Origin: Neoarius graeffei
Taxonomy: Eukaryota > Chordata > Actinopteri > Siluriformes > Ariidae
Direction of reading: 5' to 3'
DNA length: 64,000 bases
NCBI RefSeq assembly: GCF_027579695.1
Contig: NC_083583.1
Span: 18,316,257 to 18,380,256, forward strand
Every line of letters begins with the position of its first letter. The first letter of the stretch is position 1. The translations under genes and the position numbers were made by a program. Below, piece by piece: positions 34,882 through 45,499 of the stretch. A model generated the notes under the pieces. It was not told the DNA's origin and searched no databases. It saw only the letters and a program-made list of their open reading frames with translations.

Positions 34882-36439
34882 GAAAACCGACAAACTCATT
34901 AGGGGCCTTCGCCAGCTTCGCTGCTTGGCCCCTAATAATAATAATAATAAATATAGCTGCAAGCAGCAATGCGGGGCCAAGCAGCGTGACCCAGCCTAAG
35001 TTGCCATGGCAACAGAAAGAACTGACCAGGCAGACGATCAGAGGCACGCACAGGAAGTGTTTACAAGCAGAAATGTACCTCCAACCAGATGGGTAGAGGC
35101 ATGCACGGCGTCACCATCAAAATCGATTGACTGTGATGCCTGAAATTACTTCAAGTGTACTAGGTGTGTGTGTGTGCTAAGAGACTGCTGAGATATGAGC
35201 TCAATGATATATGATCCTAAATACATTTTGGAAAGTTATAGCGCCCCCTAATGGCCAATGTGCACCAAATGTGGTATGGGACCTTTTGGAGGGGTGGGGC
35301 ATAATCCCACCAAGTTTGGTTAAGAAAGGTCAAAGGGCTGCCGAGATATGACCACACTTCCTGTTTCACATCTGCACGGCCAAATTTGATTGGCCGCCAC
35401 GGCCAAACGCTTATGAAATTCGAAAAACCGGGTAAGTTTTATGTGCAGCTTAGTCCAAAGTTGCCATGTACCAAGCTTGGAAGGAATTGGTCAAAGATTG
35501 AGGGAGGAGAAGCATTTTAATTGATTTTCACAAAATTCAAAATGGCGGAAAATATACCAGGCGGAATATGACGCCATAGGGTGCGTTGGATTCGTGTTGA
35601 CCCAAGGATCCCATAGATACTTAGATTTTGACGATCAGAAGTACAGTTCAAAAGTAACAAGCAGAAATGTACCTGCAACTTTGACCTGTTGGTGGCGCTA
35701 GACAGTTTGAGATGATGAGTTGAAATTTGCTGACAAGAACCTTGAGGCAGCCTAGAATCAGTGTGCCAAATTTGAAAACCTCTACTCAGACAGTTCTATG
35801 GGTTGCCATAGAATTTCATTGATTTTAACAAAATTCAAAATGGCGGAAAATCCTCAAGGCAGAATATGACGTCATAGGGTCCGATAGATTCGTCTTGACC
35901 CAAGGATTCCAGAGATAGTGGAATTTTGTTTCTACCCCAAACGCATCATGAGATATGAGCCAAAAGTCATTTTTCCTAGTTATAGCGCCCCCTAGCAGCC
36001 AATTTGTTCCAATTTTTTTGTGTTCCTTCATGCAGGGGTGGGGCATAATCTCACCAAGTTTCGTTAAGATACGCCAAAGGGCGGCCGAAATATGAGCACA
36101 CTTCCTGTTTGGCGTCTGCGCAGCCAAATTTGATTGGCTGCCACGGCCAAACGCTTATGAAATTCTAAAATCCGGGTAAGTTTCTTGTGCAGCTTAGTCC
36201 CCAGTTGCCATCTACCAAGTTTGGGAGAAATTTGTCAAAAATTGAGGGAGGAGAAGCATTTTAAGTGATTTTCACAAAATTCAAAATGGCGGGAAAACTA
36301 TATGGGCGGAAAATGACGCCATGGGGTGCTTTGGATTCGTCTTGACCTAAGGATTCCAGGGATACCAAGTTTTTGAAAATCGGACCAACGGTTCAAAAGT
36401 TACAAGCAGAAATGTACCTGCAACTTTGACCTGCTGGTG

Positions 36440-37188
36440 GCGCTAGACAGTTTGAGATGATGAGTTGAAATTTGCTGACAAGAACCTTGAGGCAGCCTAG
36501 AATCAGTGTGCCAAATTTGAAAACCTCTACTCAGACAGTTCTATGGGTTGCCATAGAATTTCATTGATTTTAACAAAATTCAAAATGGCGGAAAATCCTC
36601 AAGGCAGAATATGACGTCATAGGGTCCGATAGATTCGTCTTGACCCAAGGATTCCAGAGATAGTGGAATTTTGTTTCTACCCCAAACGCATCATGAGATA
36701 TGAGCCAAAAGTCATTTTTCCTAGTTATAGCGCCCCCTAGCAGCCAATTTGTTCCAATTTTTTTGTGTTCCTTCATGCAGGGGTGGGGCATAATCTCACC
36801 AAGTTTCGTTAAGATACGCCAAAGGGCGGCCGAAATATGAGCACACTTCCTGTTTGGCGTCTGCGCAGCCAAATTTGATTGGCTGCCACGGCCAAACGCT
36901 TATGAAATTCTAAAATCCGGGTAAGTTTCTTGTGCAGCTTAGTCCCCAGTTGCCATCTACCAAGTTTGGGAGAAATTTGTCAAAAATTGAGGGAGGAGAA
37001 GCATTTTAAGTGATTTTCACAAAATTCAAAATGGCGGGAAAACTATATGGGCGGAAAATGACGTCATGGGGTGCTTTGGATTCGTCTTGACCTAAGGATT
37101 CCAGGGATACCAAGTTTTTGAAAATCGGACCAACGGTTCAAAAGTTACAAGCAGAAATGTACCTGCAACTTTGACCTGCTGGTGGCGC
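36440..37188. repeat. Extra B half in the last array unit
   Basis: 36440-37188 repeats 35695-36440 with only a few differences (period 745). The last unit therefore reads A-B-B, a product of unequal exchange. Confidence 0.85.
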
Positions 37189-37323
37189 TAGAGGGTTGGG
37201 GGTCGGGACCTAAAAATTGTTATGGGGAATGCTGAGACTGTCTCAAATGTGTGTGCCAAATTTGAGCATTTTCCTATGTGTGGCTCTATGGGCTGCCATT
37301 GACTTCCCATAGGAGAAGAAAGA

Positions 37324-37354
<31 letters not shown>

Positions 37355-37420
37355 GAAAACCGACAAACTCATTAGGGGCCTTCGCCAGCTTCGCTGCTTG
37401 GCCCCTAATAATAATAATAA

Positions 37421-37580
37421 TACAACCCCAATTCCAAAAAAAGTTGGGATGCTGTGTAAACTGTAAATAAAAACAGAATGCAATAATTTGCAAATCATGG
37501 AAACCTGATATTTCATTGAAAATAGTACAAAGACAACATATCAAATGTTGAAACTGAGAAATTTTATTGTTTTTTGAAAA
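37421..37580 (+). mobile_element. Solo end of a Tc1 element
   Basis: TACAACCCCAATTCCAAAA and the following 150 bases match the end of a Tc1 family related to copies A and B. No other end or transposase follows. Confidence 0.75.
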
Positions 37581-38147
37581 TTATATGCATGTGCTATACT
37601 TTGTGCTGCTGTCGCATACATGATTGGCTGATTTTTTTTCATACAAACGTTGTTATAAATTTCTATTTTATGACTTGTACATTATCAAGTCAGTACAAAA
37701 ACATTTTAGAGCTCCAAACGTTTGTTTTCAAGCACAAAATTAAATGTTACAGAAAAAAAATGTATCTGAGCAGCATATTACAGAAGAGACCACTTTTCAA
37801 ATTAAAAAAAGAAGAAAACATAATGAAGGCTACTGGGTTTTGGTGCAAAATGAAGAAGCGAGTGTGACAAAGTGTCCAGAAGAACTGTGGCTGGTTCTGC
37901 AAGATGCTCAGTAAAACCTACAGCTCATTTCCTTACAAAACTGCACTCATCATACTTGGGACTACCATTTTTTTATTTTTAAGCGATGGGTCGTCTCACA
38001 CCAAATACTGATTTTGTTTCATTGATTATGTCTTACTGCTGTTTATAGCAATTTTTTTTAATGTTAAAATATTTCATTATTTTTAAGCCATTTTTGGTCT
38101 ACAGCATCTCTTAACTTGTGCCTAAGATTTTTGTACAGTACTGTGTA

Positions 38148-38155
<8 letters not shown>
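37581..38155. other. AT-rich intergenic sequence
   Basis: Includes TTTTGTACAGTACTGTGTATG next to a (TA)n run, which suggests an old Tc1 end. No gene is seen. Confidence 0.4.
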
Positions 38156-38189
<34 letters not shown>

Positions 38190-38193
<4 letters not shown>

Positions 38194-39790
38194 GCACCCT
38201 CCACAATTATTGGCACCCCTCGTTAAGATATGTTCTTAGGCTTCTAATAAATTCTTTTTTTTAATAATATAGGACAACAATGCAAAGAAAGAGAAAAATC
38301 CAACCTTTAATTCAAGTGCATTTATTCAGTGGGAAAAAAAATCCCACATTAAGAAATAATTCTTTTACATGAAATCATGTATGCCACAATTATTGGCACC
38401 CCTGATGTTAATACTTTCTACAACTCCCTTTTGCCAACAAGACAGCACTTAATACTCTCCTATAACATTTCAAAAGATGGGAGAATACAGAGAGAGAGGG
38501 ATATTCAACCATTCCTCTTTGCACAATCTCTCTAAATCATCCAGAGTCCTGGGTCCTCTCCTATGCACTCTCCTCTTCAGCTCACCCCACAGGTTTTCAA
38601 CTGGGTTGAGGTCTGGGGACTGAGATGGCCATGGGAGGAGCTTGATTTTGTGTCTGGTGAACCATTTTTGTGTAGATTTGGCCACATGTTTAGGGTCATT
38701 ATCTTGCTGAAAGACCCAGTGACGACCCATCTTCAGCTTTCAGGCAGAGGCCACCAGATTTTGATTTAAAATGTCCTGGTATTTCAAAGAGTTCATGATG
38801 CCATGCACCCTAACAAGGTTCCCGGGGCCTTTAGAAGAGAAACAGGCCCACAGCATCACCGATCCTCCCCCATACTTCACAGTGGGCATGAGGTGCTTTT
38901 CCGCATACTCATCTTTTGTGATGTATTAGAGTGTTTGTTGCCAAAAAGCTCTATCTTGGTCTCCTCTGACCAAAGCATACGGTCCCAGTTGAAGTTCCAG
39001 TACCACTTAGCAAACTCCAGACATTTACGTTTATGCTTGTAAATGAGAAAAGGCTTTTTCTGTGCATGCCTCCCAAACAGCTTGTTGGCATATAAATAGC
39101 GCCTGATGGTTGTTATGGAGACTTTGTGACCCCAAGATGCTACTCTTTGATGCAATTCTCTAACAGTGAGCTTTGGAGAACTTTTTACTTCTCTTACCAT
39201 CCTCCTCACTGTGCGTGGTGGCAAGATAAACTTGCATCCTTGTCCAGGCTTGTTTGCCACTGTTCCAGTTGTTTTAAACTTCTTGATGATTCCTCTGGCT
39301 GTAGATATGGGCAGGTGTAGGCGAGTGGCTATTTTCTTGTAGCCATTGCCTGACTTATGAAGGTCGACACACATCTGCCTTACTTGAATGGTGTGTTCTC
39401 TTGTCTTTCCTGTGTTGAAGAATGGATAAGAGAAATAGGCTTCTGTGTCACATTATATTTATACCCCAGGGAAACAGGATGTGATGAATTACTAATTAAA
39501 GGTTCCTAGATACTCCTGATCAACTTTATAAACTACAGTAGAAATGACAGAAATGCTTCAATTACATTTATTTTTTAGGAATTGTTATAAGTGCCAATAA
39601 TTGTGGAACAGGTGATTTTATGAAAAATAATTATTTCTTAGTCAGAGATGTTTTTTTTAAATTCACTTGAGTTAAGGGTTACATTTTTCTACAATTTTCA
39701 GTGTGAGATTATGCTTCTGCAATAAAAATTGAATTTATTTTAAGGCTTTTAACACATCTTAACCAGGGGTGCCAATAATTGTGGAGGGCG

Positions 39791-39795
<5 letters not shown>
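38190..39795 (-). mobile_element. Tc1-like element inserted in a (TA)n tract
   Basis: Inverted ends CAGCACCCTCCACAATTATT and AATAATTGTGGAGGGCGCTG. (TA)n runs at 38155-38187 and 39796-39841 on both sides show insertion into a microsatellite. About 1.6 kb with an internal transposase relic on the minus strand. Confidence 0.92.
38470..39400 (-). pseudogene. Tc1 transposase relic (first Asp mutated)
   Basis: The N-terminal HTH part is 38877-39374 (GYKKIATRLHLPISTARGII). The first catalytic position reads MLWSEETKIELFG, Glu in place of Asp. The second part has FQQDNDPKH and NPVENLW, 34 residues apart. A frameshift near 38880 separates the two parts, and the C-terminus is altered by SLYSPIF. Inactive. 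Confidence 0.88.
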
Positions 39796-39799
<4 letters not shown>

Positions 39800-39849
<50 letters not shown>

Positions 39850-40207
39850 AGTGTAAAGGGGCTGAAAGCAAAATGACTACTGCTGAAATAAAAGGCAGAA
39901 CTGGGTGATATTTTGTCTGACCTCTATTGCTCGAAGACAACAAGGGAGGCTCAGCCTCCTCTAAAAATGACGAACATCGTGTAGGATGAATTGCGCTAGG
40001 CTTATGTTATAGCCGACCTTATAACATTGCTATTTCAGATCCAGAATCATAGAAATATATGTGCTCAACCCAACTACAGTGCGAAATTATTCCGTTATAA
40101 CTTTCCCCAGTTCGCCTAATGTGTGCATGAGTTTTTCCCCCTCGTGACAGCACGATGCAGCCCAGCCTCAGTGGACTTCAATGGCATTTGGGAGCTATGT
40201 GCTTTTC
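39800..40207. other. Intergenic sequence with a possible hAT left end
   Basis: GGGAGGCTCAGCCTCCTCT at 39943-39961 is a short palindromic block seen at the ends of fish hAT elements. GACTACCAGCCGCCACTG near 45200 could be the matching right end. Not proven. Confidence 0.3.
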
Positions 40208-40287
40208 AATAGACCCCTTCGCAGTAAACGTCATTCATACATAAGAGGAAATTGCGCGCGCAGCCTGGACTCAAAAAAGACTCAGCG

Positions 40288-40477
40288 ATGCCTAGTTGTT
40301 GTGTTGTCGGGTGTCAGAATCGTAGCAGTGATGGGGTTAAAATGTACAGAATTCCAGCAAGATCTCACCCATTCCAAAAAAATCGCCGACGTCTATGACT
40401 ACAAGCCATCAAACGTGTAGACTGGGATGAAAGCACTATCAAAAATGCGCGGGTTTGCAGCGCCCACTTCATCACAG
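40288..40477 (+). pseudogene. THAP domain exon 1 with stop at a conserved Trp
   Basis: MPSCCVVGCQNRSSDGVKMY (zinc ligands C4 or C5 and C9), then a TGA at 40396-40398 where THAP domains have Trp, and VCSAHFITG with the C-x2-H ligands. The donor gtaaga follows. One base change inactivates an otherwise canonical domain. Confidence 0.85.
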
Positions 40478-40647
40478 GTAAGATCAGGCTATTTATTAAA
40501 TCTTTCTTTTTTATTCTTTCTAGTCTTCGTTTATTGATGTAGCAAAATACTTTGGTAACGTTTGTCTGATTAGCTGGGTCATAGTTACACAATGTAATGA
40601 ATATTGTTAGCATGTTAACTTAGCTTTGCATGCAATTTTGTTTGTAG

Positions 40648-40738
40648 GAGAGGTCTCGCTTGACTCAAGCAGTCCAGATTTTGTGCCATCATTATTTGTG
40701 TATGCCGAAAATCACAATTTTAAAGCAAGGATGGAAAG
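40648..40738 (+). pseudogene. THAP domain exon 2
   Basis: Acceptor tttgtag. It continues the frame as GEVSLDSSSPDFVPSLF, the THAP C-terminal motif (P-x-hydrophobic-F), with a donor gtaaaa after 40738. Confidence 0.7.
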
Positions 40739-41177
40739 GTAAAATTGTGTGCCCTCACTCTAAATGCCAACTTACGTTGACTGCTCTAACCTAGCTCCCG
40801 CCCCGTTCAGTTTCATTTCTGGTCTCTGCCAGGGGCGCAGATACATTTTTTGAACTGGGGGGGACAAAGCTGCCAGCAAACCAACCCCACCCCCACCCCG
40901 TGTTGTGCGAGGAATATACTCTGATGCCCTCAGGGCGGCGACATTACTCAGCTAAGACAAAAAAACCTAGCCTAGTAAACTAGACCCACCCGCCTAGTGG
41001 CCAAAAATATTTTTTGCCTGCGAGTGGGTCTAGCCTCACACCATATCAACAAAACACCCCGGGCATCAAATCGTGCCCGCCAATCACAACGCAAGGTTTT
41101 TGTTTGGATTCTTTGGGCAGGCTTTTGCAGGAGTGAGGACAAGGCTGCGCGACGCTGGAGAAAGCACAACAGGAAAG

Positions 41178-41387
41178 ATGGCTACGGCTAGTGAACAGCG
41201 CGTGTTTGACTCCGCTTTGGAATCAGTTTTAGAAGAATTAGACTTGGAGTTTTGGTTGAAACATGAGCAGGAAGAGGCTCTCCGCTCATTCCTTTTCAAG
41301 AAGGACGTTTTCGCTGTTTTGCCGACCGGCTATGGCAAAAGTCTGATCTACCAGCTAGCTCCGCTGGTAGCCAAAAGGATGGGCTAG
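41178..41387 (+). pseudogene. RecQ-like helicase N-terminal fragment
   Basis: 69 codons: LDLEFWLKHEQEEALRSF (Q-motif region), then KDVFAVLPTGYGKSLIYQLA with Walker A GYGKS. It ends at TAG after AKRMG. RecQ-like genes with this start are multicopy in fish genomes and thought to ride on transposons. Only the first motif is present, so it is a fragment. Confidence 0.7.
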
Positions 41388-41890
41388 TTTGTGCAGTACA
41401 AAGAATTAATGAACAGCTTTGAAACATTACTTTTTGATTGTTTCTTATTTTCCCGTTATTTTAAATTTAAGGGAAATTATTTCACCAAACACCACTAAAT
41501 AAAAACTCTCAAAAACAGTTTAAGCAAACCCTTGAAAAACACTTGAAAAAAATAAGAGTGTATGTTAAGTATGTGGTACAGACTCCAAACTTGTGGTCAT
41601 TATCTCCAAACTTCTTAATATCTAGAACCTGTTTATTAATTAATACGCATTTTGAAAAATTATTTATTTCAAGGCCTCCCCCACTGCTTTCTGTCGCTCT
41701 GACTACGTCACAGTCACTGTTGCACTGATTGGTCAGAGCGTTGGCCTATAGACCCTTTTCAGTCACTTGACCTTCGTAAACGTGACCGCCATTTTGGACA
41801 TGTAGTGGACTTCGGCTCGAATCGGTTTGAATGCGAGGAAGGTGACAAACATAAAAGAAAAAGGAGCGAGATGCAGAAAACTGTATTTAC

Positions 41891-42090
41891 TAGTTTACTG
41901 TAATTATGATCTGGCAGCTATTTACACCGGATCCAGTGTAAATAGCTGCCGGAGCCAACGTCCGAGCTTGCCGGAGCGTGCTCCGGCCGGCCGCGAGCTA
42001 GCACACTCCGGAACCTCGGACGTTGGCTCCGGCAGCTATTTACACTGGATCCGGTGTAAATAGCTGCCAGATCATAATTACAGTAAACTA
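41891..42090. repeat. 200-bp palindrome with nested inverted repeats
   Basis: Outer arms 41891-41966 and 42015-42090 are perfect inverted copies, and the match continues with few differences toward the centre (41990). Each arm holds its own inverted repeat of GGCAGCTATTTACAC: 41913-41927, 41936-41950 (inverted), 42031-42045, 42054-42068 (inverted). Confidence 0.92.
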
Positions 42091-42146
42091 GAATGGAATG
42101 TTAACAGCAATGTAATGCCTTTTCTGGCTAATTTTATTCGTCTTAC

Positions 42147-42294
42147 CTCCAACAAAGTGGTCACTACACAAGCGTTGGTATGCCGCTATCCATCTTCTCC
42201 GTCGGTCAGCATCTACTGGGATCCGATAAAATGATAACCCTTGCCTTGTTTGTTGATGGTTACTACATCCAGGTGCACAACAATATAGTGGCAT
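42147..42294 (-). pseudogene. THAP exon relic with internal deletion
   Basis: MPLYCCAPGCSNHQQTRQGL, then YRIPVDADRRRRWIAAYQ running straight into RLCSDHFVGG. About 15 residues normally present between the Trp helix and the C-x2-H ligands are gone. Donor gtaaga. Confidence 0.75.
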
Positions 42295-44362
42295 GATGGA
42301 AGTCTTGCTGAAAATAAACACTTTCTTTGCTGCCGTTCCTCAATGTTGGCTGTGGTAAACTACTGGTAGTACATGTCCAAAATGGCGGCCGCGTTTGGGG
42401 TCCATACGCACAGAGACAGTTTGAAAGACAGCGGGTTGTTCCACCCCCACCCTTCGGAAATGTCTACGAGCGAGGCCAGACTAAATATTCACATTTAGTC
42501 TGGCTTGCCAGGCTAAAAAAAACCATCACTCCTTCATCCCTGCAACCGTTAGCTTAGGCCTACTAATAAATAAAGAGTAGGAATAGAGCACACCTGTGAT
42601 GTCTGGTGCTCTCATGTGCTATTTACCACTGACACGACAGGATGTTATGTGGGTTGAATATGTGTGTATGTGTGTGTTCTGGATGACTGCTCACTGTTTT
42701 GTCTACCCTTTGTATTTATCTATAGCATCTAGGTCTGTGTATTCTATGTATTGAGACTTGGACTGTCAAACTTAATTACCCATCATTGAAAGAAATAAAG
42801 CTTATTGATTCTGATACTGATTCCAATCACTCCCCAAGCATGCCATATGCCGTATGCAAAAACTGTTTGATGATGATAACATTTTAACATAGCCTATGGA
42901 AATCCAAAGTTTACACATTATCATCACGCACAGAAATTGCAAAACTGCAAAACTAGTTTTAAAACCGCTAAGTTCCAACTGTTAAACATAGCGAGAGGCT
43001 GGGCTACGTGTGTGTATGTAAAGTGTAAACCAGTGCATCCTGACTTTCTAACTATGCCTGTGTGTTGCGTGAGCGGCAGTCAGTCAACAACTCTTCGCAG
43101 AGTTTCCTTATGAAACAATATGCTCGCTGAAATTATGACAGGGAACGCCAGATTAAACATTAAAACTGCCTTCTGAGCACTGTATCTACAGGCTACCACC
43201 GAAAGAAGGAGGCTAATGGTAATTAGTCTTTTGATTTTTCCGTGAGGTTTGCCTTATGCAAAGAAAGACAGCATAGATGTTTTTTCCTCCCTATAAGTGG
43301 GGGGGCCCGAATGAGGTGAATTTAAATCTGGGTGGGACGATTCCCACCCGTCCCACCCTCTATCTGCGCCCGTGGTCTCTGCCTCTCGCTTTTTACGCAG
43401 CTCTGATTTCTCTTAGCTGCACTCTTTACACTATCAATCCTTTCATGCCATTACCTCCTGCAAATTGCTGTTTAGTGTTGGTATTTGCTGTTGTAGCTAA
43501 AGCCACATTGCCATCACATCACTGGCATAATTTGATTAAAACAAAATGAATATGAATGTCCCATTGTTAATCAAGTTGTACATGCCCGCACATAACATAA
43601 TCATATGCGTCTAAAGACTTGTAGGCACGAAGTTTTTCGTGGGTGTACACTGAAGTCTTGTCAATAAGGTACGAGTATATATCTGGCCATTGTATACCAG
43701 GGAACTTACTAACATCCTCCGTCCACTCTTTTTAATTAAATATGGATCCGGTAGGCAATGTCCACTTGTTAGAGTTAACTTATTTATGTAGCATTCTCGA
43801 TCTTGTAACGACAATTGTTTGGCATAATCTGACAGCTCATAATGCCGGTCTATGGGCAGCGCCATTGTTTCTGGGTCCAGGCTGCGCGCGCATCCTGGCA
43901 ACAGTCGGTTTGTTTACAAACATGTGAAGGGGTCTATATCAAAATGCAAGACAATTATTGGACAAATACTGCGAAAATGCCCGCCCCACGGACTCCCAGC
44001 CTCACAGTGGGAGGGACATGGCAAAGCGTTCCGCGAGGAGGCTGGTGATTGGTGAAAGCGGCCGGATATTTTCTTTGATTGACAGCTCGTTTCAAATATA
44101 GACAGGCAGCGGTGAATCTCAGTTCAGTCCCATGCGGATTCGCAAGTGCTGTGGTGTATTGTAAGAGATCGGCTTACATTTCGATTTCATTCATTACATA
44201 CGGTTTCTACCAGCTTTTTTAGTTTGTATATATTTTCATTGTAAATAAAGTGTAAATATAGTGTTGTCAAGTTTGCTATCTTAGTTCCAGAAATTTCGTT
44301 TATTTGAGTGACTGAACTTGAACTTGAGGGGGCTAGTCAGCTAGCAAGAAAGCTGCGCACGG

Positions 44363-44566
44363 ATGCCAAGCATTGCTGATTTAATTTTGGCGAAGCCATT
44401 TGCCAGTCTTCCTTTCGAGGAAAAAATTAAAATTAAAGAGCAGGGTAGACCAACGCCTCAAACTGACTTGGTGAAAAAGGTAGGGAATAATACTCGCTCC
44501 TTTCAGCTCTCCTGGTACGAGAAAGTGAATTGGCTAACAGCAAGTGACCCACATCAACAACAGTAA
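44363..44566 (+). pseudogene. hAT-derived TTF/ZMYM-type N-terminal exon
   Basis: 67 residues: LILAKPFASLPFEEKIKIKE and GRPTPQTDL, then SFQLSWYEKVNWLTAS. This is the opening of the TTF-type zinc finger region of ZMYM1-like hAT proteins (SWYxKxxWLTGC). The expected Cys after the Trp is absent and TAA follows. The transposase core is not nearby. Confidence 0.65.
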
Positions 44567-45499
44567 ATAGGCTACTTTAGTAATATGTCATGGATGGACC
44601 AAAAATATAGAATCTATTTAAAATGTTTATGCTGAGTATATTATATTGGAATATATATTTCTCTGGATATGAATTAAACACAGCTACAATTTGGAAAACA
44701 TTTTTAAACAAAAACACAGCTGAGAACATTTCACACTACAGACCTGGATTAAAAGTGAAGGGTTATCAAAATTGTCAATAAAACATTTCTCAGTCAAAAT
44801 AAGTAAAATATAGGGAAAGTGTCATTGAATGAAATGTGTGGCACCCAGCTCTATGTTTGGCTCCCCAAGGTCAGTGCTTGTGCCTATTCCAGAACACTCC
44901 GCTGTTACTGCTGACGTTCCTGACAAAGAGCTGCTTTCAGTAATGATCAATTTTTAAACAACATGCCACAATTTTAAAATATAAAATGTTAAAATATACC
45001 CCCCCCCAACACCACCATCATGTATATTGGACAGTAGGCTAATGGGCCAAAAGAACCTGTTATTTCACAGTTTGTGACCCTGCCAACAATCAGCCAGATC
45101 AGAGGCAAGAGTATGGGCAAAATTTATGTGTTTTTTCTTTTTTCTTTTAAAATCTGGAAATATCGTAACTGACCAGCCTCCCCTGTTTGAAAGACTACCA
45201 GCCGCCACTGATATATGCCTACTAGTATGGATTGGCCGTATTTTGTACGGAAAAGTTACGTAAATACGATGTTACGGCAAACAGTGTTATTCTGTACGGA
45301 ATTATTATAAAGTCTTAAATTCCAGTGAGTTGTTTTTAAATGTCCAAGCGACTTTTTCAATCCATGCGCGATTCACGGCTAGGCTATTTATTTTTACGAC
45401 AACCACACATGCTGTGTGTGACATGCGCAGATTCCGCATATGCTGTGTGTGACATGCGCAGATTCCGCACATGCTGTGTGTGACATGCGCAGATTCCAC

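Larger units (their letters stand above)
28177..37420. repeat. Tandem array of 1.65-1.74-kb units with A/B halves
   Basis: Units start at ATAGCTGCAAGCAGC: 28181, 29834, 31561, 33213, 34953. Lengths are 1653, 1727, 1652, 1740 and a last expanded unit of 2468. Each unit has two related halves offset by 744 bases, anchored by GCGCCCCCT at 28487, 29231, 30136, 30880, 31863, 32607, 33513, 34257, 35241, 35985 and 36730. Units starting 29834 and 33213 are nearly identical over more than 1.6 kb (shift 3377), so a two-unit block was duplicated recently. Long minus-strand ORFs repeat with the units but show no protein family and no codon-level conservation. I treat them as non-coding. The repeat class is not recognised with certainty. 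Similar dispersed units are common in fish. Confidence 0.9.
41748..42405 (-). mobile_element. Second THAP-type element, short, nested at the centre
   Basis: Ends TATAGACCCTTTTCAG and (reverse complement of the right) TATGGACCCCAAACGC, with a shared inner CCGCCATTTTGGACATGTA pair. It has a THAP exon relic on the minus strand and the 200-bp palindrome. Confidence 0.65.
40966..42518. mobile_element. Element with TAGCCTRGYAARCYAGAC ends, nested in the hAT
   Basis: The left TAGCCTAGTAAACTAGACC and the reverse complement of the right end, TAGCCTGGCAAGCCAGAC, differ by four transitions in 18. Subterminal inverted copies of GGGTCTAGCCT are present on the left. It carries a RecQ-like helicase start. 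No clear target duplication, so the superfamily is open. Confidence 0.55.
40830..43374. mobile_element. hAT element with 8-bp target duplication
   Basis: Ends CAGGGGCGCAGATAC and TATCTGCGCCCGTG. The direct repeat GTCTCTGC at 40822-40829 and 43375-43382 is exact. The body at 43200-43370 matches 62805-62970 in inverted orientation, a short copy of the same family. It sits inside the THAP transposon. Confidence 0.9.
40209..43938 (+). mobile_element. THAP-domain DNA transposon (ISL2EU/P-like), outermost of a nest
   Basis: Ends ATAGACCCCTTC and GAAGGGGTCTAT, with an inner inverted pair CGCGCGCAGCCTGGAC and GTCCAGGCTGCGCGCG. It has a two-exon THAP relic and a large insertion at 40830-43374. Confidence 0.75.

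Noticed and set aside
28388-37188. Repeated minus-strand ORFs of 89-118 codons in the array
   Set aside because: They recur only because the DNA recurs. No protein family, no initiation context, and poly-Ile/Asn runs come from (TAA)n.
28177-37420. CRISPR array
   Set aside because: Repeat units exceed 1.6 kb, there are no short direct repeats with unique spacers, and the genome is eukaryotic.
39749-39943. ORF with Tyr-Ile repeats
   Set aside because: Produced by the (TA)n microsatellite beside the Tc1 insertion.
41891-42090. microRNA precursor in the palindrome
   Set aside because: The arms are too long and perfect for a typical precursor and belong to a transposon.
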